In this document: positions 44,990 through 56,800 of the stretch, in pieces | Layout of the letters: every line of letters begins with the position of its first letter | How positions within the stretch are numbered: the stretch's first letter is position 1 | NCBI RefSeq assembly: GCF_963678635.1 | Contig: NC_087067.1 | Coordinates: forward strand, 2,110,001 to 2,174,000 | Direction of reading: 5' to 3' | Origin: Symsagittifera roscoffensis | Taxonomy: Eukaryota; Xenacoelomorpha; Acoela; Convolutidae | Length of the DNA stretch: 64,000 bases | Position numbers and translations under genes: made by a program | Notes under the pieces: generated by a model | The model's database searches: none | What the model was told of the DNA's origin: nothing | What the model saw: only the letters and a program-made list of their open reading frames with translations

Positions 44990-45480
44990 AACATGTGAAA
45001 GATGGAGAGGAACTTAGTATTTGGGTGTGCTGTAGTTTTTTGTTTTAACTTGAGAAATTTGAAACCGGTTTGGAATTTTTGTTCTAATTTCGAACTAATA
45101 TGGTGTGAGCGTGTAGGCTTATAATATTTTATTTAAATTTTGCTTTAAGCCGTGAAAACTAAATTGTACTCAAATAAAAGTAGTTTTTCATGTTTTATAG
45201 TGTCTTTTGTTACAAAGGTTAAAAATTCCAATTTTTTTTTTTGTTTTTTAGTCAATTTCCTTCAAAAACTGTTTTCCGAATGGACTTTTTTACTATGATT
45301 CTCAAATATGCCTAAGTTCTTTTTTTCGTTCACATCTTTTTATCACACGATGCAGAAAAAAAACGCCACTAATTTGAAAAGAAGTTTTATGTATTTTTCT
45401 ATGCGTGTGGTCGGAAGATTCTGTGCTGCTTGCAGTTACAGGCTCTCCTTCTTATTAAGATTTTGGTGGCTTTTACACAA
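44990..45480 (+). repeat. R3 family copy
   Basis: Starts GATGGAGAGGAACTTAGTAT, passes GAAACCGGTTTGGAATTTTTG, GCCGTGAAAACTAAA and ATGATTCTCAAATATGCC, and ends GGTCGGAAGATTCTGTGCTG. The order matches the inverted copy at 29600-30560. Confidence 0.6.
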
Positions 45481-45800
45481 GGAGTTTCCTCCTCGAGTAT
45501 ATGTCAGAGCTTATTCAGTTTCTGATAATGTTTCTACAGTTGTTTCTTGTACAGTCTTAATGAGCACGCCATGTTCAGGTCAATTTTTCTTGATGACATC
45601 TTTTGCAAGTTTCCCAGAGCCATTTTAATGAGCGGTGTTTGAAGTCAACAATGCATCTAGTGTCAACAGAAAGTAAGTTTGCCCATCTGGTGGTGCGAAA
45701 CCATAAGTATGTTCACATTTCTTGTTTTTGGGTCTTTCGCACTGAAACATATCGGAGGCAGCAGAACGGGTTAAGTAAGATAGAAGGTACAAAAAAATAT
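45480..45800. other. short stretch, nothing certain
   Basis: May include the 3' untranslated part of the minus-strand LINE to its right. No other signal. Confidence 0.25.
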
Positions 45801-46968
45801 TGCGCTAAATTAGCATCAAAATAAATGATAAGAGGTTTAGAAAAAGTAATCAAATATTAACGGAAAGTAATAGGTTAAAGGAAGAACATTGAAGAGTATC
45901 AGTGCTTGACGATAATTTAGATCTGGACAAGTCCAGCAGAAAAGTCTCTTCTGTACTGATTCGAGCATTCTCATGCATTCTTCATTCAGCTCCACACAAG
46001 AAGCGTAAGTCATAATCGGAAGCGCCATTTTTTTATATTTAACTTGATATAAGCAGGAATATTAGGAGAATTTCGTTTCACCTTAAACATAACCTTTTTC
46101 GCTTTGGTTATTACCTTTTCGATATGAGGTTTCCGCGACAGATTTCCATTACTGCAGATAAAAGGTGTGAATCAATACGTGTGAAGTTCTGATTTCTGAA
46201 AGACATAGTAACGTTTTTCTGTATTAAATGAGGTGCGATTATAAATAGTACATGAAAATACATAATTTAAATTTTTTTGGAACATCATTGTCAATAGTAA
46301 AGTTCAAAAATTTTGCGTCATCTGCGTTTCGTTTACCACTGCTTCACTGGTTGTGTAAATTTCAAGCATATCATTGACGAACTAGATAAACGAGAGCAGC
46401 AGGTATAGTGGCTTCTTGAGGTACCCCACTTCCTGCAAGAAAACAAAGTGATAATGAATTATTAATTTTTTACTCTCTGAGGGCGATAATGTAGATATGA
46501 TTCAATTAGGGTAAGAAGTTATCCTCGAGTTCCATAGAAATAAAGTTTTCTTACTAGAAGATCATGGTCCACTCTGTAAAACGCTTTCTTAAATCGGTAT
46601 ATCACATCAACTGATTTCTTCTGCTCAATATCTTGGTATATAAGATCTAGATGTTTGAAAAGCTGTAAGATACAAGAGCGTCTTCTTCGAAACCTCTATT
46701 GTGCGTTATCAAAATAAGGATATAGGTGATAATAAAAAGCTAAGAAAAACAATACTCAAATGTTTTGAAGCCAAGTTAATGAGCGAGACTGGCCGGTAGT
46801 TGGAGACTGATTCTGTACTACCTTTCTTATGTATAGGGACAACTATGGATTGCTTCCAGCTTTCTGGATTTGTTGAGCCTTGGCTAAATTTTCTTAAATA
46901 TTTGGCCGAGAGAATGCGACTGTGAATGTGCACAGTTCTTGAATTATCGCAGAAAGATCATCCGGGGA
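45800..46968 (-). pseudogene. LINE reverse transcriptase remnant
   Basis: Minus-strand order as in non-LTR elements: SISPDDLSAIIQEL at the left limit, PESWKQSIVVPIHKKGS and VSNYRPVSLINLASK (46709-46933), DVIYRFKKAFYRVDHDLLVR (about 46640-46540, the usual first catalytic Asp replaced), GVPQ (about 46420), ADD preceded by Asn where Tyr/Phe is expected (about 46320), and the thumb region ALPIMTYAS...LESVQKR (46028-45837). Frameshifts and stops occur throughout. The 5' end is cut by the tandem array that begins at 46969. It faces away from the endonuclease fragment at 44 kb, so the two are not one insertion. Confidence 0.75.
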
Positions 46969-49900
46969 GATCGAATTATTTTTAATATAAAAGAAAAAAT
47001 AGTTATCCATTTGCAATATTGGAGATCAGCCAAGTTTCTTTTATACACAGCACTTTATAATAATTCGATTACACTAAATGGACAGAAGTTTTCTCCTCTG
47101 GTCATTCAGTAGACACAAAGATAGTTACTTCTGCTGATAGTGTTGTTTTGGCTCTAGTAATAGTCACTGAACTTGTGTTTTCTCGTTATTGCAGTAAAGT
47201 TCAAGATATCGAATTCTGAGATTTGCTGGATTTTCTCTGATTTTTTTCAAGTTCGCGCCTTTTGATAAGTAATTTACGTTCTTTTTCCTGTTCGCTTTTG
47301 CTCAGTGACTAAGCAACAAATACGCGGTAACGTGGTCCTGGTAATGCCCAGTGTAAGGAAGGATTCTTGCAAAATTAATATTTGGAGTCATCTTTTTATT
47401 GGTAGATTTCTGAGCTGGATATCGGTTAACCTTAATTCTCGCCTTTTCAAGGTATTTTTTGGTCGATAAAATCTAAGAATGATTCAACTCTGAAGAGTTT
47501 TTCGAAAATCTTAATCAACCTCGCAGGCCCTCCCCAAAAATGAAAACATGAATGACAAAATTTTTGCTGATATCATCATGTTTCTAGTGCAGGTAATTGA
47601 GTTCATCAGTATTTTGCATTCTATCGTTAATTTTTATAGTGTTTTTTTGTCAAAATTTTGTTTTCATTTTTTGTAGCCGTTGCTGATTGCCGAACTAGCG
47701 TATTTTTTAATGTGCCCATGAATTAGAATGTCTGAAGTGCTTTTAAATCAAACTAAGAAAAGAGTTTTTCGTTTTGAAATGTCATTTAGAGTTGATATTC
47801 GCTAATTTTTGGAAATATTTTGCTAAATTACTCTGGTTCATCATACTTGATTTTTAAAAACAAGTCTTTATTGTGAGTTTTTGTTTTTTTGACACTTTTA
47901 ATATTTTCACATTCGTTTTCTAATATTTTCTTATTTCTCTAATCTTGATTGCGTTTTTGTTTCTTTCTGCTTTGTTTTTTGATTTTTTTCCGGAATATTT
48001 ATATTTGAATCAATCGAAAGTTATCTTCCAAATTTTATTTGATTGAATTAAAAACATTTTTACGCTTGCGATTAGCAAGCGTTAATAAATCGGAATATTT
48101 TTTTAAATTATTTTTGTTAACAACTAGTTAAACGAAGTCAGTTGAATCAATTATGCTGACATGCTCAATTTCATGAAAATACATATTTAATTACCGGTTA
48201 CTAATCAAAATTTTGTATGAATGTAGTTCTGCTGATGAGTTTTCGGCTTCATGGTTGTCGACTTAAGTTCTGTGGGTTTAATTTTCAATTTATCTAGTTA
48301 CTGTTTGATAAAAAACAGGTATTTTTAAATTGTACGGAATCGGGTTTTTCATTTTTTTTTTGAGATTCCCCTCTTCTCCGTGTATATCCTAAATGCTTGT
48401 CAGGAAGCTCAAGTTCTGTAAAGTTTTTGAGTTTGATACACATAAAAGTTCCTCTATGAGGAGAAATATTGCTCTCAGTGGGTGGGGGGGGGGGGGGAGG
48501 GGAGATCGAATTATTTTTAATATAAAAGAAAAAATAGTTATCCATTTGCAATATTGGAGATCAGCCAAGTTTCTTTTATACACAGCACTTTATAATAATT
48601 CGATTACACTAAATGGACAGAAGTTTTCTCCTCTGGTCATTCAGTAGACACAAAGATAGTTACTTCTGCTGATAGTGTTGTTTTGGCTCTAGTAATAGTC
48701 ACTGAACTTGTGTTTTCTCGTTATTGCAGTAAAGTTCAAGATATCGAATTCTGAGATTTGCTGGATTTTCTCTGATTTTTTTCAAGTTCGCGCCTTTTGA
48801 TAAGTAATTTACGTTCTTTTTCCTGTTCGCTTTTGCTCAGTGACTAAGCAACAAATACGCGGTAACGTGGTCCTGGTAATGCCCAGTGTAAGGAAGGATT
48901 CTTGCAAAATTAATATTTGGAGTCATCTTTTTATTGGTAGATTTCTGAGCTGGATATCGGTTAACCTTAATTCTCGCCTTTTCAAGGTATTTTTTGGTCG
49001 ATAAAATCTAAGAATGATTCAACTCTGAAGAGTTTTTCGAAAATCTTAATCAACCTCGCAGGCCCTCCCCAAAAATGAAAACATGAATGACAAAATTTTT
49101 GCTGATATCATCATGTTTCTAGTGCAGGTAATTGAGTTCATCAGTATTTTGCATTCTATCGTTAATTTTTATAGTGTTTTTTTTGTCAAAATTTTGTTTT
49201 CATTTTTTGTAGCCGTTGCTGATTGCCGAACTAGCGTATTTTTTAATGTGCCCATGAATTAGAATGTCTGAAGTGCTTTTAAATCAAACTAAGAAAAGAG
49301 TTTTTCGTTTTGAAATGTCATTTAGAGTTGATATTCGCTAATTTTTGGAAATATTTTGCTAAATTACTCTGGTTCATCATACTTGATTTTTAAAAACAAG
49401 TCTTTATTGTGAGTTTTTGTTTTTTTGACACTTTTAATATTTTCACATTCGTTTTCTAATATTTTCTTATTTCTCTAATCTTGATTGCGTTTTTGTTTCT
49501 TTCTGCTTTGTTTTTTGATTTTTTTCCGGAATATTTATATTTGAATCAATCGAAAGTTATCTTCCAAATTTTATTTGATTGAATTAAAAACATTTTTACG
49601 CTTGCGATTAGCAAGCGTTAATAAATCGGAATATATTTTTAAATTATTTTTGTTAACAACTAGTTAAACGAAGTCAGTTGAATCAATTATGCTGACATGC
49701 TCAATTTCATGAAAATACATATTTAATTACCGGTTACTAATCAAAATTTTGTATGAATGTAGTTCTGCTGATGAGTTTTCGGCTTCATGGTTGTCGACTT
49801 AAGTTCTGTGGGTTTAATTTTCAATTTATCTAGTTACTGTTTGATAAAAAACAGGTATTTTTAAATTGTACGGAATCGGGTTTTTCATTTTTTTTTTGAG

Positions 49901-51468
49901 ATTCCCCTCTTCCCCGTGTATATCCTAAATGCTTGTCAGGAAGCTCAAGTTCTGTAAAGTTTTTGAGTTTGATACACATAAAAGTTCCTCTATGAGGAGA
50001 AATATTGCTCTCAGTGGGTGGGGGGGGGGGGGGGGTGGGGGGGGAGGGGAGATCGAATTATTTTTAATATAAAAGAAAAAATAGTTATCCATTTGCAATA
50101 TTGGAGATCAGCCAAGTTTCTTTTATACACAGCACTTTATAATAATTCGATTACACTGAATGGACAGAAGTTTTCTCCTCTGGTCATTCAGTAGACACAA
50201 AGATAGTTACTTCTGCTGATAGTGTTGTTTTGGCTCTAGTAATAGTCACTGAACTTGTGTTTTCTCGTTATTGCAGTAAAGTTCAAGATATCGAATTCTG
50301 AGATTTGCTGGATTTTCTCTGATTTTTTTCAAGTTCGCGCCTTTTGATAAGTAATTTACGTTCTTTTTCCTGTTCGCTTTTGCTCAGTGACTAAGCAACA
50401 AATACGCGGTAACGTGGTCCTGGTAATGCCCAGTGTAAGGAAGGATTCTTGCTAAATTAATATTTGGAGTCATCTTTTTATTGGTAGATTTCTGAGCTGG
50501 ATATCGGTTAACCTTAATTCTCGCCTTTTCAAGGTATTTTTTGGTCGATAAAATCTAAGAATGATTCAACTCTGAAGAGTTTTTCGAAAATCTTAATCAA
50601 CCTCGCAGGCCCTCCCCAAAAATGAAAACATGAATGACAAAATTTTTGCTGATATCATCATGTTTCTAGTGCAGGTAATTGAGTTCATCAGTATTTTGCA
50701 ATCTATCGTTAATTTTTATAGTGTTTTTTTTGTCAAAATTTTGTTTTCATTTTTTGTAGCCGTTGCTGATTGCCGAAGTAGCGTATTTTTTAATGTGCCC
50801 ATGAATTAGAATGTCTGAAGTGCTTTTAAATCAAACTAAGAAAAGAGTTTTTCGTTTTGAAATGTCATTTAGAGTTGATATTCGCTAATTTTTGGAATTA
50901 TTTTGCTAAATTACTCTGGTTCATCATACTTGATTTTTAAAAACAAGTCTTTATTTTGAGTTTTTGTTTTTTTGACACTTTTAATATTTTCACATTCGTT
51001 TTCTAATATTTTCTTATTTCTCTAATCTTGATTGCGTTTTTGTTTCTTTCTGCTTTGTTTTTTGATTTTTTTCCGGAATATTTATATTTGAATCAATCGA
51101 AAGTTATCTTCCAAATTTTATTTGATTGAATTAAAAACATTTTTACGCTTGCGATTAGCAAACGTTAATAAATCGGAATATTTTTTTAAATTATTTTTGT
51201 TAACAACTAGTTTAACGAAGTCAGTTGAATCAATTATGCTGACATGCTCAATTTCATGAAAATACATATTTAATTACCGGTTACTAATCAAAATTTTGTA
51301 TGAATGTAGTTCTGCTGATGAGTTTTCGGCTTCATGGTTGTCGACTTAAGTTCTGTGGGTTTAATTTTCAATTTATCTAGTTACTGTTTGATAAAAAACA
51401 GGTATTTTTAAATTGTACGGAATCGGGTTTTTCATTTTTTTTTTGAGATTCCCCTCTTCCCCGTGTAT
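46969..51468. repeat. 1.54-kb tandem repeat, 2.9 copies, poly-G junctions
   Basis: Copies start at GATCGAATTATTTTTAATAT: 46969, 48504 and 50051 (periods 1535 and 1547). The last stops at about 51468. Copies differ by only about ten scattered bases. Copies 1-2 and 2-3 are joined through G-rich tracts (48481-48502 and about 50021-50048) of different lengths. Each has a hairpin ACGCTTGC-GATTA-GCAAGCGT (48062-48082, 49598-49618, and 51145-51165 with one mismatch). No protein is recognisable; short frames at the G tracts are artefacts. Copy 1 abuts a GGGG within the LINE at 46965-46968. Confidence 0.95.
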
Positions 51469-51539
51469 GCCTGCATAATCCCCTAGTCTTTTTTTACCTT
51501 TACTTCACTTTCACAGACTTCGAAATAGTATGGGGAGAT

Positions 51540-52330
51540 TTTTTACCCATATTTTTTTTTACATTTTTTCAAAAGCTACCCTCCAAAATTTGAGATTTTG
51601 GATGCAATAGATAGAACGAGAAGCTCCCCTGCTATAGCGAATTCGCCCAATTTTTTTGACGACCAATTATTGTCTTTCGAGTTTTTAACCGTTTTTCGAA
51701 ACTTTTTGACTTTTCTCGAAAATCACCCATCAAAATTTGAAGATTTTGGGTTCAATGGTTGGAGCAGTTTGTCGCTGCATAAGCGGCTACTACTAAATAG
51801 TTGAATACAAAAATAATGACCGTCGGAAAAGTCAAAACTTTGGTTTTTGGACCGTTTTTTTTTTCAATTTTTTTTTGACTTTTATCGAAAATTACTCTTC
51901 CAAATCTGATTTCATGGGATCAATGGAAAGAACAGGTTTTGTAAAGTCTCCGTGCTTAAGAGGCTGTACCCAATTGTTGACATATAAAGTTATGGTCCTC
52001 GAAAAAGTCAAATATTTGAATTTTTGAACGATTTTTGAGACTTTTTACTAAACTACTCTCCTAAATCTGAGTTTTTGATTTCAATCGAAAGGACGGGTTG
52101 TAGGATTCTCCCATTCCTGAACGGCTCTGCGTATTTCTTTTTTTTTTAAACGAGAAGTTATGGCCTTAGATTTTTGAGTTCAATGGAGATAATGAGTCGT
52201 AGGAAGCTCCCCTAAATTAACAGCTACGCCCAAATATTTTTTATAACAGAAGTTATGGGGTTTTCAAAGTTTCGATTTTTTGACCGTTTTTTGAAAATTT
52301 TTCACTTTATTTCTCAAAAACTACCCTCCC
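51540..52330 (+). repeat. R6 satellite, about five units of ~160 bp
   Basis: Units open near 51580, 51727, 51892, 52053 and 52168 with CCCTCCAAAATTTGAGATTTT-type sequence. They continue TTCAATGGA..AGAACG, AAGCTCCCCT, CGGCT.CGCCCAA, AGTTATGGCC, GACCGTTTTT and TTTCTCGAAAA. They are diverged from each other, unlike the 1.54-kb array just upstream. Confidence 0.6.
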
Positions 52331-53030
52331 AAATCTGACACGGCAAATATATGTTATCATAATTGCACCTCGCTCAAATTTTGGACCTGTGCATCGCTTT
52401 TGGACCTTCAAGATTTTGCTTTTTATGTTATTTTCAGTGTCTAAATTTCTTGACCCATTTTTTTTAGTTGATAATAAGCCATCAACTTGTGAATTATGCA
52501 ATTTTTGCTTCTTTCGATTTCTTATTTGGCCGTTTTCGTTTGACTATGTGTTCTTAGAAAATATCAAAAAAGTACTTCCAGCCTCAGCCGGTTTCTTATC
52601 TACTTTGCATACGCTACTGATATATCTATCGTGGTATGTTTTTTTACTAAAGTTTCAGCTTAATGGATGTCGGCTGCACTCTCAAAAAGGGTAGTACTTT
52701 TGAGATTGATAAGACTCTGACACCAATTTTTGAATGCCAAAATTCAAGCCCACCAGAACCTCTTTGAAAAACTTCAAACACGTTTTTTTTTTTCGTCCGA
52801 GTTGTAACAATATTCTCTGTTACTCTTTAACTTGTTGTTTGTCTGTGTCAAACTATGAGAGTCACCGGTTTCATTTGAATTCTAAGTTACACTATATATG
52901 AATTAAATTATCCGAAAGTTTTGATGCTGCTGTTGTGGATAGCTTTTTTTGCATAATTCAAGGTTTTCATAAAAAGGTTTGAATTGTGAATGCGTTCAAA
53001 TGTTCTATGCTTCCATTCCATTATTTAACA
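52330..53030. other. T-rich stretch, no supportable gene
   Basis: A 101-codon plus frame (52389-52694) is Phe/Leu-rich as expected by chance in T-rich DNA. No family was recognised. Confidence 0.3.
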
Positions 53031-53034
53031 GTTT

Positions 53035-53570
53035 TTGTTCCGACTTTCGATACGAAAGTAACGGAATATTTGTGCTCGGGGTGGGTTTTTTTTTCTTCAG
53101 ACAAATTTCGACTTTTTAACTAGCCATTTTTGACGGAGTTTTTTTATATCATTCAAAAGGTATTGTTGTCCTGAGCTTAAATTTGAAAAGATATTTCACC
53201 TGTGATCATTTTTCGTAAAGTTATGAGGGTTTAAAGATTGCCATTTTGACCAATTTGGGACAATTAACGAGCGATATAATTCGCGCTATTAACGCGTAAG
53301 CGGAGATGTAATCCGTCCTATAAATCGTTCCAAATTGGTTGAACGAAGCTTATTTGCCATAATTGATTTGTTGCAAGGAACGAAATCTATCCTTTTGTAC
53401 TTTATATGGCGTGTGGGGGGATGATTTTCATTAAAAATTTCAAATTTTAGAAAAAAAAGTTTTCATTTTATTTTATTTCATTTAATTTTTTTATGTTATT
53501 ACTGCTGCTCCATAAACCCTAAAAGGCAGTCGGAACATTCAGGGCTTCGCCCTGATACGAGCAGTCTTGT
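53035..53570 (+). repeat. R5 element, right copy (536 bp)
   Basis: Inverted relative to 34641-35183. Hairpins ACTTTCG-ATA-CGAAAGT (53043-53059) and CAGGGC-TTC-GCCCTG (53540-53554) sit near the two ends. The middle hairpin has one mismatch. It lies about 240 bp before the first coding exon of the Akap200-like gene, so it could be within that gene's upstream or 5'-UTR intron sequence. Confidence 0.75.
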
Positions 53571-53579
53571 TTGTAATTT

Positions 53580-53810
53580 GTTTTCAGTCTGCGATGTGAT
53601 TTCTCTTTGCTCATTGCAAGTTATGTGAAACTCAGCTTCATCTGTTCATTATGGAATTATCTGTCAGTTTTTAGTTGAAACGATTACACTTTTGAATAGA
53701 GCGTAAAATTATCATGAATCATATGTGCTTTTGAAATAGCTGGATTGCCGTATTTAATCAATCATTTACCTTTTAACAGTTTCCTTGTCACTATGATTGA
53801 CTGATTTCAG
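53580..53810. other. upstream intron or leader of the Akap200-like gene
   Basis: Ends in a good branch/acceptor region (ATTGACTGATTTCAG). No promoter element recognised. Confidence 0.35.
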
Positions 53811-53817
53811 ACTTACT

Positions 53818-56800
53818 ATGGGCAAAGCTCACAGCAAGAATTTTGACGTAGGCGAAGCGGCCGCCAATGGCGGAGTGAGCTCAGAAAAGTACACAGAGGT
53901 AAGATGAATTTTCTGCGACGTCTTAAGTTTGATCAAACATGTTTAGAAACTTATTCAAACCGTGACTAAAACGAAGATCGATGCTTGCAAGTATCAATTT
54001 AAAAGAAAAACAAACAATTCTAGTCAGCAGTGTAAAGGTTTTGTTTCATGAAAGTCACTTAGATTCATTTTTATTACTGTTTGAATGGCAACAATTGATT
54101 TTATTTAACAAGAATTTGTTCTGAAATGTGTTTGATGCATGCATTAGTGATGGTAGCATTTTAGACGTTAGAAATTTTGTTCAGGCTTTGGAACCGTTTG
54201 GTATGTTCAGTAAGCGCTCATTAAAACGACTTTTTGATATCATTCCAACAATGTGTCAGTACTTGCTTTCAACTATGTCTGTCATTGATTTGTTGTCTTC
54301 TGTTCCTATTGACCAAAACCCGCTATAAATTTTACTTGTGGTTGTTAAATCATAATTCACTCCGGTCTGAGCAACTATAGCTATCATCTTTGTCATACGA
54401 ACTGTTAGGTAGGACCCTGAATGAAATATTTCCAGCTTACGATTTGTAGAAAGTTTTCTCAGTGTCGAGAAAAACCGGTTTATTTTTGAACTCAAATTTT
54501 GAATTACAGTAGCTCTTCATTTCTACAATGAATATTAATTCTATTGTAAAGACATAATTATTTTAGAGAAAAGTGTTTTAAAAGCTACTTTTTGGTAAAA
54601 TTAATTGGGGGGGGGGCGTTCAACAGTGCCGAAAAAGACGGGAAAATTTCAGAATAATTTCAACGCATTTTCTAAAGAGCGGGAAATTACTGACGCTAAT
54701 TAACAAAGAAAATCAGTCCAAGTTTGGCGCCAAAATGTCTGCAGCCGCAAATTAAACGGGGAGGGTTCTCATGCTTGAAGGACCGAATGCTTGAAAAGTT
54801 TCAACCAACCAAAATCGCTAAGCGTTTCTATTGGCTAAATGCCTTTCTCACAAAATCGAAGTCAATATTGACAGAAAATGTTTTAAATTAGGGAAAATAA
54901 TCAAAAATATTACAAATTGCGGGTTAGAACCGCAATACTAGTCAGATAATCATCAAGATTTATGAGTTCAAGTTCATAAGAATTTTCAGTCTTGAAAACT
55001 CATCTGCTTATTATCTAATCGGTCAGTATTAACACTAATGGCCTGGATTTATTTTCTTACTTCGAGATTTTCACGATTTACTTTGAGATTTTGAATACTC
55101 AATTCTGATTGGCTGAAAGTAAGCTAAAATAAATTTCAAGCATTCGGTCCTTCAAGCATGAGGGACGCCACCAAATTAAACAATTATTTTGGCGCCAAAA
55201 CGTGTAAGCTGCAAATTTTCTCGCACAAAATCTTAAAGTGTCACTCAAGATTGTAAGCGATCGCCGTTTAGTTTTTGATTGCCGCACTTAATATGTTGAA
55301 ATTTTTTCAAATTTTCGGCACTGTTGAACAAAGTTTTCATTTTCGGCACTGTTGAACAAAGTTTTCATTTTCGGCACTGTGGTACTTCGGCACTGTTGTA
55401 CTGCCCCAATTAATTGTGGTGGTTGCTATTAAACAGGGGTTAGTTGTTTAGTAACCTTCAGTCTTTTTGATGTACCCCGGCCCTACGCGCTCGTCTGACG
55501 GCAAGCCTTTTTTCCTTGTGTACGTGAAGTATTTTATTCTCCCTAGCCCTTCCCATTTTGAGGAGCGGATGAAATTTGGAACCCTCTAGCATGGCCGAAT
55601 TGGGGTTCGAACACTGGACCCTCGTGTAAAAGGCCGGGTTTTAGGGTTGTGCAGTTACTAGTAAGTAAAATTCGTTTACTGGTAAGTTAACACTTTTTTA
55701 CTAGTAAGTTACTTTTACTTACTAGTAGGTTTCAAAAACTCAGGTTTCAAAAACTCAGAGTCTGCTTGATAACTAAGTTTGAAGACCACTCATTTTATAC
55801 AAACTCAAAATCCGCTAAATAATCATTATAATCAGTATTATCAAGTAAAGCAGCGTTGTAGTATATTAAAACAAGTTTATCTGCTCTTTCGACTGATAAT
55901 TGAGCCTCCTTACTTTCAAAAATTTCATTTTGGTTCAACTTACTTGTAAATAAGTCCGCACCCGGCGGGTTTATTTCGGTCTTAGCTCCTTTTGCCCCAC
56001 GCTGACTCTTCTTCCAGTACAAGGCCAGTTTGGTTTACCAGCGTATTTACAAGTGTCTATGGGCATCGGGTGATTGTCTCGGTTGTTTCGATTTAATTTC
56101 GTCTCGATATTTATCACAAATTATCGTAATCGACTTTTAACTTCGAAAATGGATTTAAGTTTTCAGATTTCCCTGCGGAATATACATTTGAACTAATGAT
56201 TCAGATTTCTTAAATTGGGGTAATTTTATCAAAAAAGTGTCAATCATAAATTGTTCTAGAATTTCAGAAGAACTTTATGGCTATATATTTTTTCTTGCGC
56301 TTCGAAAGATGAAGTTTTTTCTCAAAACAAGTCAATTTTTGTTGCTTTGCTTTCATTGAATCTTTTCCAACTATCCGTTGACTATGTTTGAAGTTCTTTT
56401 ATAGTAAATTTATCCTATTCTTTTATAGTAAATTTTTTTATTTCAAATCTGCTTATTTCCTCCCAAATTCTAATTACTTGCATAGGTTTTCGCGCAATTT
56501 TAAGTACTTCAAGAAAGGCTGATAGAGGATCAATTGTGGCCTCATATCAAACCTCTTTGCTGGTTATTTGAATTGAATTCTTACATTTCTTCTGAATGTT
56601 TTCGTTTTTGAGACTATTCGACACGAAATTTGCAAATGTAGCAACAAGAGACTGAACTCGCAATTTAATTAAACTAGTTGCGAAAATAAAGATAACAGGA
56701 AATTTACAGAATATAAATATAAGTATTAAAAAATTTTTACTTCTCTTGGATTTTCATACGTGTATAATTGTCGTCGGGGCATTTGACGTGCAGCTTCGCC

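Noticed and set aside
43738-46968. One LINE split into an endonuclease part and a reverse transcriptase part
   Set aside because: The two parts are on opposite strands with R3 sequence between them, so a single insertion would require an inversion for which there is no other sign.
48294-48647. Proline-rich or glycine-rich small proteins at the poly-G junctions
   Set aside because: These frames arise from reading the G tract; the tract length differs between copies, so the frame is not kept.
34641-53570. Whole region between the R5 copies as arms of one large palindrome
   Set aside because: Order and spacing of R1, R2, R3 and R6 are not mirrored around a centre; only orientation is reversed.
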